Source: Cryptosporidium bovis (Eukaryota; Apicomplexa; Conoidasida; Eucoccidiorida; Cryptosporidiidae). Taken from it: a stretch of DNA of 64,000 nucleotides. The number at the start of each line of letters is the position of its first letter. The stretch's first letter is position 1. The stretch covers positions 1 to 64,000 of the forward strand of contig VHIT02000055.1 of assembly GCA_009768925.2 (NCBI GenBank), written 5' to 3'. Shown here piece after piece: positions 54,891-64,000 of this stretch. A program made the translations under genes and the position numbers. Below the pieces are notes generated by a model. It was not told where the DNA came from, ran no database searches, and saw nothing but the letters and a program-made list of their open reading frames with translations.

Positions 54891-57800
54891 TTATACGTCG
54901 TTTTTTTTCTGCAAAATATCTCTTAACATAGCTAAAGAATTCATTTGATCTAAAATCACCCTCTTAATAATCCAGGCGGAAATATCAGTATGTAGGTCTA
55001 CTTGATTGAAATATAAGGCTTGAACTTTGTTTTCTCCTACAGGACGGAAAACATATGTTGCGAAATAATTTTTGGCCCTAACATAAGCAGAATTTATTGT
55101 CGGCCATTCAATTGATTGCGTGAGAAGATATTCATAATTTGAATCATCTTGTTCAGATGATTCATCAACATTAGGCTTGTATCTGTAACATATTACGACA
55201 AAATCCCTCCCGGAAACACCCCATTGTCCTTTAAATGCCTGATAGAAAATACAGATATTTTCATCGTTTCTAAAGTAGTGCATTGGATCTGATTTTTCTA
55301 CCATTGGATCATAGTACATTTTGTTATTTGAGTCCCAGATATAGTCAACTATATCACCAATAGACGCAATTTTATCGCCACTTACTTTTCCTTCTGAATC
55401 CAGGTGAAATTCTGAATTATCACTATTGACAACTATTGATGTCACTCCACAACTCATAAATGGTTGTTTACTAATTTCCTTTTTGTAAACCTTCATTCCA
55501 TTAGAGTTCCTTTCAAGGGTCCACTTTTGAGATCCATTGTCAATTTCTTTGACGAGTTTTTTTGTTTTTTCTAATAGTTCGCTTCTCTTCCTGAGGACTA
55601 ACTCCAAAAATTCATCCTCTCTTTGAGCAACCTCCCCAACTGAAGCAGGGAAATCATCTGACTCACCTAGAAAAGTTGGATATAAATCTTCACCTTGAGA
55701 ATTGTTGAGAGTTTTTTCATCATCGGATAAACCATTCGAAAGTCTTGTGTTTTGTTTCGAACTGTTACTTTTCGTATCAGACATTTTTATTTCTGTTCTA
55801 ACGAAATACCTGCAACAAACAAGCAAGTTACTTTTGTTTATTGAATTATTTCTCTTTCCTTTGAGAATGATCTTATGGCATAAAACCTCCTTTTGCTTAC
55901 TGTCGATTACTCTGCCGTCATTCCCTTTTATTTTAAATGGAAGTTTATAAGATGGAATAATGCTTCTAGTTTCAATCATTTTAAATCCTTCTCTATTTTG
56001 TCTTGTTTCTAATATGATATTTGTCTTATCGTCACTCCACTCAAACGTTGTAGATGGTTGTTCAATTACTAGAAATTTATCTAGTGACTTTTTCCTTTTA
56101 CTTGAGAACTGTCTATTTGATTCACTTTCTTCATGTTTCTTTTGTAAATTATCATTTAAATCCTCATTTCTCAATTCTTCTATTCTTGTTTTTTCAATTT
56201 CCTCAAAGTTACTTCTACCTAACATCTTTGTTTTTGTTATTATTAAGGTGGTTCTATCATTTAACCCCATAATTAGGGTTGTTGAAATAGATACAATACC
56301 TTTTGTTTTATCGATATCATAATGCACTATCGGATTTAATTTGTCTACTGCTCTCCTAATAAACCATGAAACACCCAGTGCAGCATTTATTTCCTGAAGT
56401 GAATCAGAATTAGATCTTAGTAAAACCCAGTATCCTTCAAACTTTTCCAGAAGCTCCTGCAAATGACTTGGCAATTCAACTGGCCTGCTCGAACTAACTT
56501 CCCTATTTTTCTGCAGCAAATAATCACTGAATATGTCTGTCTGGCTATTTAAAATCCCCGTTATTTTTTTCCTTAAGACTTTGTTTATTGCCTTGTTAAG
56601 TGAACTTTTATTTTTTACAATTGCTCGTCCCGTATACTTAAATAACGGAATGACCTTGAAAATGTACAATACTAAATTTTCACTCAAATACACCATGCTT
56701 CCGGATTTACTTGAAATATAGTTAATATTGCTTAGGGCAAAAGTTATTAGAAACAAAAATGTCTTTAAGTTGGAACTAGTAGGAGTAGATGAAAAAAATG
56801 AAATAGAAAATAAAGTACTAGTGTCAAAAACAAACTTCCATAGTTGGTGTGAGAGGGTTACATTTAATAACCATGGTCTAGTTGAGTCAGTCAGTATTTT
56901 AGAAAACATAAGTACAATTATCATGGACGTGTTTATAATTGACAGTAACGGTGATAATACTGAATACTCTGTAGAAATTGACAGCAATACCATATTTATC
57001 AGATTATAATACCACAAATCTTCATATAACGTTGTTTTACCTATAAGAAAGAAATTTCTCCAGAAACCTCTAGTTAAACTTTTCTTTTTATCTACCTCGT
57101 TTTCCTTGAAACAGTCAATGTAATCACCTAGTGGTGCTCTTTTCACTTCTTCCTTAGGGCCAAGTTTAAAACCTATTGTTTTTTTTGAAAAAGGAATCGA
57201 AAATGAAATATAACTAATATGCTTAACAAAAACAATAAACGTCAATGTAAATGGAAAATAGTCGAAAACGTTTTTATTAAAATAAGACGACATCCTCCTT
57301 ACAAATATCCAATACAAAAATAAAAGTAAATTTTTTATTATCAATGGCAATTTTAAGGACCACAAAGTTTCATATGATTCACGTGTAGCATTTATCTTAA
57401 TCTCAATTATACTTAAGGCTTGAAGGGTTGTCAGGGAAGCAAATAAATGCATCGTGAGTTGAGAAAATCTACTGTATGTTATCACTGAATAGCTACAAAT
57501 TAAAATATAAGTTAAAATAGTTGTAAATGAAAACCAAATTGGATAAAGGGAGAACAATTCAACTTTATTCCTATTTTTCTTTCTCCAGTTATTACTTGAA
57601 AGATAAATTAAATCTTCCTGTTTATGTTTCGGCAGAGGAAAGTCATCCAAAATGCTTTTCAAAAAAATGATACCTGTACTTGATATTATAGGAATAAACA
57701 GAATAAAGTATGGAGTAAGATATGATGAGTACAAACCTGGATTGAACTGAGAAGTTTTTTCCATTGGAAGAAATGAAACAATGATACCAATTATTTTACA

Positions 57801-58478
57801 GAAAAAATTAATAAAGAATATTAGCGTTGTTATAACAAAGTTTACGATTAAAAGCCAAAATGTCGTCATAATGTTTGGACCGAAGTAATCACACCACTCG
57901 CAAATAATGTTAAATAGTCTAGGTATAGAACTATACTGATTAACTTCATCAACTTTTAAAGACGAATATTCACTTATTTCTCTTTTTCTCTCATATAAAA
58001 TACTGTGTCTACCAAAAAACCTAGTTGATTTCTCAAAAATATCAAATAAGGATTCACCATTGTGTAAGGCAATAATATCATCCACATTATTCTCCCACGA
58101 TGCGGACTCTTTAATTTTACTAAACAAAATATTGCCGAGAAAAAAAACCCACGAGTATGAGGGTGGCCAATCTCCCCAGAATAGATTATTGTCTCTATTA
58201 GGTTGTAATTCTTCTGCTTTAATTGAAACTTTTTCATTCGTGAATTTAAGTGATATAACGAGATATAGTAAATTTAGTGGATTGTTTAGGTCTTTAAGTT
58301 CATATATATTAAATTCCTCGCTTTCCTTAATTATTTGATGTATTTTTTCACCTTCGTTGTTCTTTTTCAACACCAATAAAAAGTAAGATTCTCTATCTTC
58401 AAATGAGTTTTGGTTCTCATTTACAGATCTTGTTAAGGTGTGTGTGAAAAAACCTGAGAAATACTTTCCGATGTCCAT
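54891..58478 (-). CDS. Multi-pass membrane protein with calycin-like and START domains
   Basis: An 1195-residue protein. The N-terminal ~200 residues are soluble. About 205-600 holds roughly eight to ten hydrophobic segments. At about 675-890 a calycin-like (lipocalin/fatty-acid-binding fold) domain begins with FEGYWVLLRSNSDSLQEINAALGV and continues with alternating beta-type strands. At about 970-1190 a START domain follows, with WTLERNSNGMKVYKK, DIVDYIWD and GVSGRDFVVICYRYK. START and calycin folds both bind lipids in a cavity, so lipid sensing or transfer at a membrane is likely. An internal ATG at 55784 (MSDTKSNSS) follows the calycin part and could start a separate 297-residue START protein. 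The frame is continuous, so I keep one gene. Confidence 0.85.
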   Translation of the reverse strand: MDIGKYFSGFFTHTLTRSVNENQNSFEDRESYFLLVLKKNNEGEKIHQIIKESEEFNIYELKDLNNPLNLLYLVISLKFTNEKVSIKAEELQPNRDNNLFWGDWPPSYSWVFFLGNILFSKIKESASWENNVDDIIALHNGESLFDIFEKSTRFFGRHSILYERKREISEYSSLKVDEVNQYSSIPRLFNIICEWCDYFGPNIMTTFWLLIVNFVITTLIFFINFFCKIIGIIVSFLPMEKTSQFNPGLYSSYLTPYFILFIPIISSTGIIFLKSILDDFPLPKHKQEDLIYLSSNNWRKKNRNKVELFSLYPIWFSFTTILTYILICSYSVITYSRFSQLTMHLFASLTTLQALSIIEIKINATRESYETLWSLKLPLIIKNLLLFLYWIFVRRMSSYFNKNVFDYFPFTLTFIVFVKHISYISFSIPFSKKTIGFKLGPKEEVKRAPLGDYIDCFKENEVDKKKSLTRGFWRNFFLIGKTTLYEDLWYYNLINMVLLSISTEYSVLSPLLSIINTSMIIVLMFSKILTDSTRPWLLNVTLSHQLWKFVFDTSTLFSISFFSSTPTSSNLKTFLFLITFALSNINYISSKSGSMVYLSENLVLYIFKVIPLFKYTGRAIVKNKSSLNKAINKVLRKKITGILNSQTDIFSDYLLQKNREVSSSRPVELPSHLQELLEKFEGYWVLLRSNSDSLQEINAALGVSWFIRRAVDKLNPIVHYDIDKTKGIVSISTTLIMGLNDRTTLIITKTKMLGRSNFEEIEKTRIEELRNEDLNDNLQKKHEESESNRQFSSKRKKSLDKFLVIEQPSTTFEWSDDKTNIILETRQNREGFKMIETRSIIPSYKLPFKIKGNDGRVIDSKQKEVLCHKIILKGKRNNSINKSNLLVCCRYFVRTEIKMSDTKSNSSKQNTRLSNGLSDDEKTLNNSQGEDLYPTFLGESDDFPASVGEVAQREDEFLELVLRKRSELLEKTKKLVKEIDNGSQKWTLERNSNGMKVYKKEISKQPFMSCGVTSIVVNSDNSEFHLDSEGKVSGDKIASIGDIVDYIWDSNNKMYYDPMVEKSDPMHYFRNDENICIFYQAFKGQWGVSGRDFVVICYRYKPNVDESSEQDDSNYEYLLTQSIEWPTINSAYVRAKNYFATYVFRPVGENKVQALYFNQVDLHTDISAWIIKRVILDQMNSLAMLRDILQKKNDV

Positions 58479-58854
58479 TGTCGCAAAAAATTACATTTTA
58501 AAATAATTAAGGTAGTGTATTTAAAATATATACACGCGAAATTAAAATAAATTCAATAGGTGAGGGAAATGGTATCTATCAAATCATGACCTAATACATT
58601 TTCTTCATTCACGTTTTCGAGTAAAATCTGCGCCAACTTTTTTTTACCAAGTCCCAAGCTTACAATAGTGTTTTTACAAACAATAGACACAAAAGTATCA
58701 TGTTCGATGTTTTAATTAGTGTATATATGCATACATATTTATAAGTATATTGTTTGTAAAAAGTAGATATATTTATTTCTCGCTTTAATATATTTTTTTC
58801 AAGTTTTCTTGCCAGATCGTTACCTTTGTGTTCGTTCTCGTCATACAAAAGAAA
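58479..58854. promoter_or_regulatory. Divergent promoter region, 376 bp
   Basis: Between the START gene and the coiled-coil protein at 58855. An E2F-like TGCGCCAA is at 58629-58636. A 78-codon minus-strand frame here (58660-58896) has no supporting feature. Nothing else is recognised. Confidence 0.5.
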
Positions 58855-60354
58855 ATGACTGAAATTTTCAGCAGAGGAACAGTCATAACAGATCATGTTC
58901 TTAATTCAATAAGTCTGCTCCGTAGTTATATTTCTAATTATAACAAAGACACTATTCATGCCAATAGCATTTCTCAAGAGTTAATGTCATTACGAAGGAG
59001 TTGGCGTGAATTGATAACGTATTTAGATGAATTAGATAATAACGTAAATAAGGACCTAACAGTACAAATTAAAGATCTGGAGCTATCAATTAATGAATGT
59101 TGGGAAAAAATAATCACTATTTTAAACATGTCAAGTTTATCGAAAACTGACACCAAACCTGCTTTCGAATTATTCCTTCGCTATAGAAAAGAGGACATAA
59201 GTACAAATGTATCCAACGAATTGACTAATTTATCAGATGAACTTTTAAAAAATATGGAAATTGACCTTGCTGAGAAAGTTGAATTAGAGGCAAAACTTCA
59301 TGACTACATAAGAGAGTACACAAAAATGTTTTATGAGTTGGAGATGTTGAAAAGAAGAACTGAGGATTTAATTCAAAAAGTGGAACCATTGTGTGACATA
59401 ATGGCAAATATTAAAAATTCTATAACCGAAAATCAAAATGATACGGATAATTTAAAATCTTATGACATATTGATAAAAATACCAAATAGTTTAAAACCGA
59501 TTTACATATTCTTTTACCCTATTATTATTAGAAACAAAAGAATAGAAAATGATGAGAATGTAATGGATATAGGTGTTAATGAATATGGTCAAATAAGTGT
59601 TTTATTCAATAAGCCCATGAACAATATTATTAAAGAAAGTAACTCTCAATGTTATTCTGAATTTTTAAGCTTATTCTTCCCAATTAAGTTAGTGTTTTCT
59701 AAAGTGAGCCTTGATAAATCGACAGACTTAGCGGTGGTTTCAGCTTTTATACATGGTGACAAACTTGTTAAATTCCATATTTTTTCAGATCTTCTATTTG
59801 AAGGTGATATTGGAGATTACATTTGTTCAATTGACAATCACTTCACTGAAGAAGAACTCACTGATTTTAATTGCGGAATACCTTATTATTGGATACAATT
59901 TATTATTAACAACAGAAAAGTTATACCAATAAATACAAACGATATTAATATCAAAACCAGTGATATATACAAAATTATTGACTTAAGAATACAGAATTTT
60001 GTGTTTTTCAATTTTATTATTTATTTGATTTCAAAAAGCCCCAATAATTTTATCAACTTCATCTCTGAATTTCTGGGAAATGGGAAATTGGGTAAGAAAT
60101 CTACCTGTAATTTACAGGAATACGATATTACCAAAACACACTTAATGAGTGAGTTCTCGTTTGCATTTACCCTTGAAAACAGGAAGTATGAAGTATCAAT
60201 CAATTTCAGTGGGAATATCTCGTACAAAATCAGAAAGGATAGGACAAATGCTCAAGGGAGTTTTGTTAATAATGGAGGTAATTTTACTGACATTCTAAAG
60301 TATAATCAAGACCTCTCGCTCAATTTTTGTAGAGACTTGATTAGATTGTTATAA
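58855..60354 (+). CDS. Coiled-coil protein, family unknown
   Basis: The start is moved from a GTG at 58828 to the ATG at 58855 (499 residues). The first ~190 residues are helical with heptad-like leucine/isoleucine spacing (RRSWRELITYLDELDNNV, LEAKLHDYIREYTKMFYELEML), so coiled-coil interaction is likely. The C-terminal ~300 residues look like a mixed alpha/beta domain (KPIYIFFYPIIIRNK, KLVFSKVSL, RKYEVSINFSGNISYKI). No signal peptide or membrane span. The layout recalls subunits of large nuclear complexes such as Mediator, but I cannot match a motif and make no assignment. Confidence 0.78.
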   Translation: MTEIFSRGTVITDHVLNSISLLRSYISNYNKDTIHANSISQELMSLRRSWRELITYLDELDNNVNKDLTVQIKDLELSINECWEKIITILNMSSLSKTDTKPAFELFLRYRKEDISTNVSNELTNLSDELLKNMEIDLAEKVELEAKLHDYIREYTKMFYELEMLKRRTEDLIQKVEPLCDIMANIKNSITENQNDTDNLKSYDILIKIPNSLKPIYIFFYPIIIRNKRIENDENVMDIGVNEYGQISVLFNKPMNNIIKESNSQCYSEFLSLFFPIKLVFSKVSLDKSTDLAVVSAFIHGDKLVKFHIFSDLLFEGDIGDYICSIDNHFTEEELTDFNCGIPYYWIQFIINNRKVIPINTNDINIKTSDIYKIIDLRIQNFVFFNFIIYLISKSPNNFINFISEFLGNGKLGKKSTCNLQEYDITKTHLMSEFSFAFTLENRKYEVSINFSGNISYKIRKDRTNAQGSFVNNGGNFTDILKYNQDLSLNFCRDLIRLL

Positions 60355-60823
60355 CATATAAACTCTGAAATCATACTACTATCAGTACTTTTTTTAGTTA
60401 AATTTGGGAGCTTACACTTAGATTTCAGTTGAATATTTACATTAAATATTACTTTACCAGCGGGTTTTGTTAATTAACAGATTTACTGCAATATTTTCGT
60501 TTTGCACACTTAAAGTTATTAATGTGGGAATGAAATTTTTATATGTACAAAAAAATGTATTAATTTGAAGCTTTTTTTCTTCTTTAATATGTAGTTTGTG
60601 GAGCTGTTTCACTAGTTATTTATATTTGTAACAAATTTGCAGATCCAAGCTACCTTCCACTTTTTTTTTTTTTTTTGTAAAATTGCGACACAAGGCAACA
60701 GTCTAAACCTAGTTAAACACAAACGTATGTTAGTTCTACATAAATAGACTAATTTTTGACTTAAGCAATCAAATAGCTAATACATACTCGAAATTGAATA
60801 TAAATATCATCATTTTTCAAAAA
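60355..60823. promoter_or_regulatory. Promoter of the H1-like gene, 469 bp
   Basis: Between two plus-strand genes. It contains a 16-base T tract (60661-60676) about 150 bp upstream of the H1-like ATG. Long poly(dT) tracts can exclude nucleosomes. No RNA gene is recognised. Confidence 0.45.
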
Positions 60824-61399
60824 ATGGTTTGTAAATCAAAGGTTCCATCAAATTCATCAAAGTGTGTAAAGGCAGTAAAAACTGTCAAGAGTAAAATTAC
60901 AAAAAAGTCACCGGCAAAGAATCCCTCAAAAAGCTGTAATAATAAGTCTAAAGTAGTTGGTTCAGGTATGAAGAAGGTAATTAAAAAAGAAATAACTAAG
61001 AATACCAAGAGTGAACAGACTAAAAAAACCAGATTGTGCAAAGCAAGTACCTCTGGTAAAATGGAGGTAAAAAAATTAAGTAACACAAACAAGGGCGTAA
61101 CCAAGACCAAGGTTGAAAAACCAAGAGTTGTGAAAGCAAAGTCCAATTTGGGAAAAAAGGTAATTAAAGTCGCAAAGGTGAAGCAAAACAAATCCGAAAC
61201 AAAAACAGCGAAAACGTTGAAGACTGTGAACAAAAAGATCATCAAAAAAACGGCTACGAAGAGTCACGTTAAAAAGGAACAAAAAACGAAGGTTCCTTCA
61301 AAACTGACCAAGAAGCAAACAGCGAATACAAAATCACGTAAACCAATGTCAATATTAGTCAAAACTTCAAAGGGAACTGCCTCGAAGTCTTCCAGGTAA
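60824..61399 (+). CDS. Histone H1-like lysine-rich protein
   Basis: The start is moved from a TTG at 60794 to the ATG at 60824 (191 residues). Composition is extreme: lysine is the commonest residue, with S, T, V, A and N making up most of the rest and almost no acidic or aromatic residues. K-K-x and S/T-P-A-K type pieces (KKSPAKNPSK) resemble the tails of histone H1. No winged-helix globular domain is seen, as in the short H1-like proteins of several protists. It probably binds linker DNA and compacts chromatin. Lysine-rich ribosomal or nucleolar proteins are alternatives. No signal peptide. Confidence 0.75.
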   Translation: MVCKSKVPSNSSKCVKAVKTVKSKITKKSPAKNPSKSCNNKSKVVGSGMKKVIKKEITKNTKSEQTKKTRLCKASTSGKMEVKKLSNTNKGVTKTKVEKPRVVKAKSNLGKKVIKVAKVKQNKSETKTAKTLKTVNKKIIKKTATKSHVKKEQKTKVPSKLTKKQTANTKSRKPMSILVKTSKGTASKSSR

Positions 61400-61598
61400 A
61401 GTGAAGTGGTTGATAGAACGATATGACAGTTTGTCATATTATTCGGACTTTTTTTAAATGGAAATCAGATAACAAATTTTGGAATAAGGAATAACGATAG
61501 ATGTTATAGATATCATCTAAAATATCATTTCTTACTTCTCTTGCCTCTTTCAATAAAAATTATCAATACCTATCTAAAGTCCTTTGAAGGATAAGCTT

Positions 61599-62606
61599 TC
61601 AGTAGACATTTTCTGTGTTTATAGGTGCCAGAAAAATAGATATTTGCGATTTGATGTTCGGGAAAAAAACCAATAGGGATAGATATTTGTGTTGAGTTAT
61701 AGTGACGACGCTATATGAATCGGGAATAGATGTGACCAACTGGAGAATAGAAATAAAGTGGTTTATATCATAGATCGCTGATAAATTAATTGACTTTAAG
61801 TCATTTTCATTCAATTCACTGGCAGCAATATTAGAGTTTGTTTTACTACCATTTTCTGTTTTGAAAACAATGCAATTATTAAAAAATGCCTTTATTGAGA
61901 CAGTAGAATCAAGTGAATTATCAGATGTGCAAATAAAACTGCAAGTTGGGGAACTAGTTCTTCCACTAACATCGGACAAAGCTTCCCCCTGTTCATTCTG
62001 TAATATTTCAACCTTTATAGACTTGGAGTCTACTAACTTCATCTTCTCTAGAAGTCTTAGAAATGACCTTGGAGATGGCGTTGAAAAGTAGATATTTGGC
62101 ATCTCGTCATCAAACCTTGATTTATCATCTCCAATTGGGATTAACCCATTTGCTATTTTGGATTTAAGAACTTCAATTTTGCAATCATGAATCAGTTGAA
62201 AAGTACTTAATTTCTTAGTTTCTATTGCCATAGAAAATGAAAGTACATTATGTGACTCCCTTTTACTTAGACGCATTGTAGTTTCTTTCGCCAATATCGA
62301 TGACTTTAGTGGAAGAATTAATGATTCTGGATTCAAGGAAATTCCGATAATATCATTGTTTTTACTTTCTATTATTGGATCTCCAATAAATATATCTTCG
62401 TATTTGATCCTGCAAGAGACGTCCAGTATTTGTTCTTCGAAGTTGAGATGGCTAATTAAGAGAAATAACAGCGAATCCTTCTCAAATTTTATGTAAAACC
62501 TGTTAGTCTGTTTACTTGACAGTCCCTTTAGCATTTTCACGAATCCCTGTACACATTCCAATAACAAAACAGACTTTTTCCGGGATATTGTTGCCTTAAA
62601 CTTCAT
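61599..62606 (-). CDS. HUS1: HUS1, checkpoint sliding-clamp subunit
   Basis: A 335-residue protein starting MKFKATISRKKSVLL, which matches the conserved HUS1 N-terminus (MKFRA-type). Two PCNA-like halves follow. The first ends with SLNPESLILPLKSSILAKETTMRLSKR, close to the HUS1 segment that carries L-x-x-A-L-K-x-A. Next come the linker LIHDCKIEVL (HUS1: HDIPIKV) and MPNIYFSTPSPRSFLRLLEKMK, the family hallmark at the start of the second half. HUS1 forms the 9-1-1 clamp with RAD9 and RAD1, loaded at damaged DNA to activate ATR signalling. The protein is longer than human HUS1 (280) mainly through inserts in the second half. It is divergent from the histone deacetylase gene. Confidence 0.85.
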   Translation of the reverse strand: MKFKATISRKKSVLLLECVQGFVKMLKGLSSKQTNRFYIKFEKDSLLFLLISHLNFEEQILDVSCRIKYEDIFIGDPIIESKNNDIIGISLNPESLILPLKSSILAKETTMRLSKRESHNVLSFSMAIETKKLSTFQLIHDCKIEVLKSKIANGLIPIGDDKSRFDDEMPNIYFSTPSPRSFLRLLEKMKLVDSKSIKVEILQNEQGEALSDVSGRTSSPTCSFICTSDNSLDSTVSIKAFFNNCIVFKTENGSKTNSNIAASELNENDLKSINLSAIYDINHFISILQLVTSIPDSYSVVTITQHKYLSLLVFFPNIKSQISIFLAPINTENVY

Positions 62607-63240
62607 GTTATTACACTTGAGTTCGCATATCTAAATTATAAACAGGAGGAATAGTATATAGTTAATTAGGGAAAGAAAATATACAATACAAAAGGAGTTT
62701 ACCGTTGAATCAGAAACTATTTTGTGGGTATTGAGGGGAAATTCACTCGTTTATAATATCTATTGAGGGGAGTATTGCAACAAAAAAAATGCTATAGGAA
62801 TTAAGTTCTTTGTTTGACAATTATAGTACTAATATCACACTAATTTGTTCTACTTCATTATTATAAATGAAATGCCTCAATACTTTGTACTCTTAAATTG
62901 TCTGCTTTTACCTAGATGAACCACATCTAAATGTAACATTCAGGCGGGTGAATCACTAAATATTCTTTACTATAGTGAATTAAGTAGATATTATTCTTCG
63001 TTAACTCAAAAAGGTACATTTTTTAATTAATAGGTGAAGTTGTAAATTTTCATCTCCAAGGTTTCATTAACTGATATTAACTAAGAAAGGATATATTGTT
63101 AAATACGAGAATATTAAAAGTGTGTGGATCATTGTTAATTATTGATTTACCGTCCAACTATACCCTTTATTACATGAAAATAACTAATTTTCCTAAAAAA
63201 ACCATCCCCTTTGAATGTAATTGAAGTTTAGTCATTAAAT
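62607..63240. promoter_or_regulatory. Divergent promoter of HUS1 and HDAC genes, 634 bp
   Basis: TATTGAGGGG occurs twice, at 62729-62738 and 62761-62770, 32 bp apart, and an E2F-like GGCGGGT is at 62943-62949. The remainder is A+T-rich with no credible ORF. Shared control of a checkpoint gene and a chromatin gene is possible. Confidence 0.5.
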
Positions 63241-64000
63241 ATGGGGCGTAAAGAGAGGATTGCTTATTTCTATGACAATGAAGTAGGAAATTTTCATTAT
63301 GGGTTGGGACATCCCATGAAGCCGCATCGTGTTAGAATGACGCACGATTTAATTGGAAATTATGGGCTGCTAGATAGATTAGATGTTATGGTTCCTACTC
63401 CTGGAACTATAGATTCGATTACAAGGTTTCACTCAAATGATTATGTAGATTTTTTGCGTCGTGTGAATACGGATAATATGCACGACTACTCCGACCACCT
63501 AGCAAGGTTTAATGTTGGTGAAGACTGTCCTGTATTCGACGGTTTATGGGAATTTTGCCAATTATCTGCAGGCGGATCCCTAGGTGGTGCCCAGTCTGTG
63601 AATGAAATGGGATACCAATATGCAATAAATTGGGCAGGTGGTTTACACCATGGAAAGAAACACGAAGCAAGTGGATTTTGTTATATAAACGATTGTGTAT
63701 TAGGTGCACTGGAACTATTGAAATATAACCACAGAGTCTGCTATGTAGACATTGATATACATCATGGAGATGGTGTTGAAGAGGCATTCTACACTACACC
63801 AAGGTGTATGTGTGTCTCATTCCATAAATATGGCGACTACTTTCCTGGTACTGGTGCTATAAATGATGTAGGTGTAGAAGAAGGTTTGGGATATTCTGTA
63901 AATGTTCCATTGAAAGATGGTGTTAATGATGCAACGTTCATGGACATCTTCGAAAGAGTTATGAATCTAGTGATGGAACAATATAGACCTGGATCAATTG
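63241..64000 (+). CDS. Class I histone deacetylase, partial (N-terminal 253 residues)
   Basis: The frame starts at the ATG at 63241 ([30 protein letters not shown]) and runs off the window end. The zinc-dependent deacetylase core is clear: [12 protein letters not shown] (90-101), the catalytic histidine pair H136-H137 in [19 protein letters not shown], and the charge-relay/zinc ligands D170, D172 and H174 in [10 protein letters not shown]. The later zinc-binding aspartate and the catalytic tyrosine lie beyond the window. The H-H-A-K-K-x-E context is H-H-G-K-K-H-E here. It is RPD3/HDAC1-3 type and nuclear, removing acetyl groups from histone tails. Apicomplexan HDAC3 proteins are reported to carry a two-residue insertion near the GEDCP motif; none is seen here. 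Confidence 0.95.
   Translation, partial: MGRKERIAYFYDNEVGNFHYGLGHPMKPHRVRMTHDLIGNYGLLDRLDVMVPTPGTIDSITRFHSNDYVDFLRRVNTDNMHDYSDHLARFNVGEDCPVFDGLWEFCQLSAGGSLGGAQSVNEMGYQYAINWAGGLHHGKKHEASGFCYINDCVLGALELLKYNHRVCYVDIDIHHGDGVEEAFYTTPRCMCVSFHKYGDYFPGTGAINDVGVEEGLGYSVNVPLKDGVNDATFMDIFERVMNLVMEQYRPGSI

Noticed and set aside
56728-57009. 93-codon plus-strand ORF inside the START-domain gene
   Set aside because: Fully antisense to transmembrane-coding sequence, which often yields open complementary frames.
58660-58896. 78-codon minus-strand ORF in the promoter before 58855
   Set aside because: Overlaps the start of the coiled-coil gene; no features.
60817-61245. 142-codon antisense ORF in the H1-like gene
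   Set aside because: Lysine codons (AAA/AAG) read antisense as TTT/CTT, giving an F/L-rich shadow that only mimics a membrane protein.

Overview
The window looks like a chromosome segment from an apicomplexan parasite, most likely a Cryptosporidium species. It is A+T-rich and gene-dense. Genes lie on both strands with short spacers and almost no introns. The gene set includes an ApiAP2 regulator, a secreted thrombospondin type 1/Apple protein, several signal-peptide proteins of unknown family, and ordinary eukaryotic housekeeping genes. No plastid or bacterial genes were seen. Species assignment is inference, since no database was searched.

Layout. Bases 1-4433 hold no credible gene. They begin with a 79-bp tandem array (1 to about 533), which decays into a degenerate repeat field (to about 2660) and then into an A-rich stretch with one GC-richer hairpin. 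From 4.4 to 30 kb comes a J-domain protein followed by a run of signal-peptide genes (6.2, 7.6, 9.8, 12.5, 21.3 and 22.5 kb, the last a 2383-residue giant). Interleaved with them are an ApiAP2 gene, a small membrane-anchored protein, a low-complexity probable nuclear protein and a tRNA-Leu(CAG) that lacks the usual long variable arm. From 30 to 64 kb the content is mostly housekeeping: a DNAJC9-like co-chaperone, diphthine synthase, an N-terminal protein methyltransferase, a Grc3/NOL9-like polynucleotide kinase, two very large proteins of unknown family, a glycerolipid acyltransferase, a RING-H2 protein, the TSP1/Apple protein, a HAD-fold protein, a CCCH zinc-finger protein, a multi-membrane protein ending in calycin-like and START domains, a histone H1-like protein, HUS1, and a class I histone deacetylase cut by the window end.

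Gene structure. Several apparent open frames begin at TTG or GTG; I moved those starts to the first credible ATG. In three cases no good ATG exists in the open frame, and a short 5' intron restores one: 48 nt at 33.1 kb (adds a signal peptide), 78 nt at 35.5 kb, and 51 nt at 53.0 kb (splits the ATG itself). All three are phase 2, have GTAAG donors and have TAG|G acceptors.

Function and regulation. Translation-factor modification (DPH5), ribosomal RNA processing (Grc3-like), protein N-terminal methylation, chromatin (HDAC, H1-like, DNAJC9-like) and DNA-damage checkpoint (HUS1) genes are scattered rather than grouped as a pathway. Many intergenic regions carry E2F-like GGCGGGA or TTGGCGCC motifs that stand out against the A+T background. 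Perfect palindromes lie upstream of secreted-protein genes. The parts most likely to be lineage-specific are the repeat field and the secreted-protein cluster.
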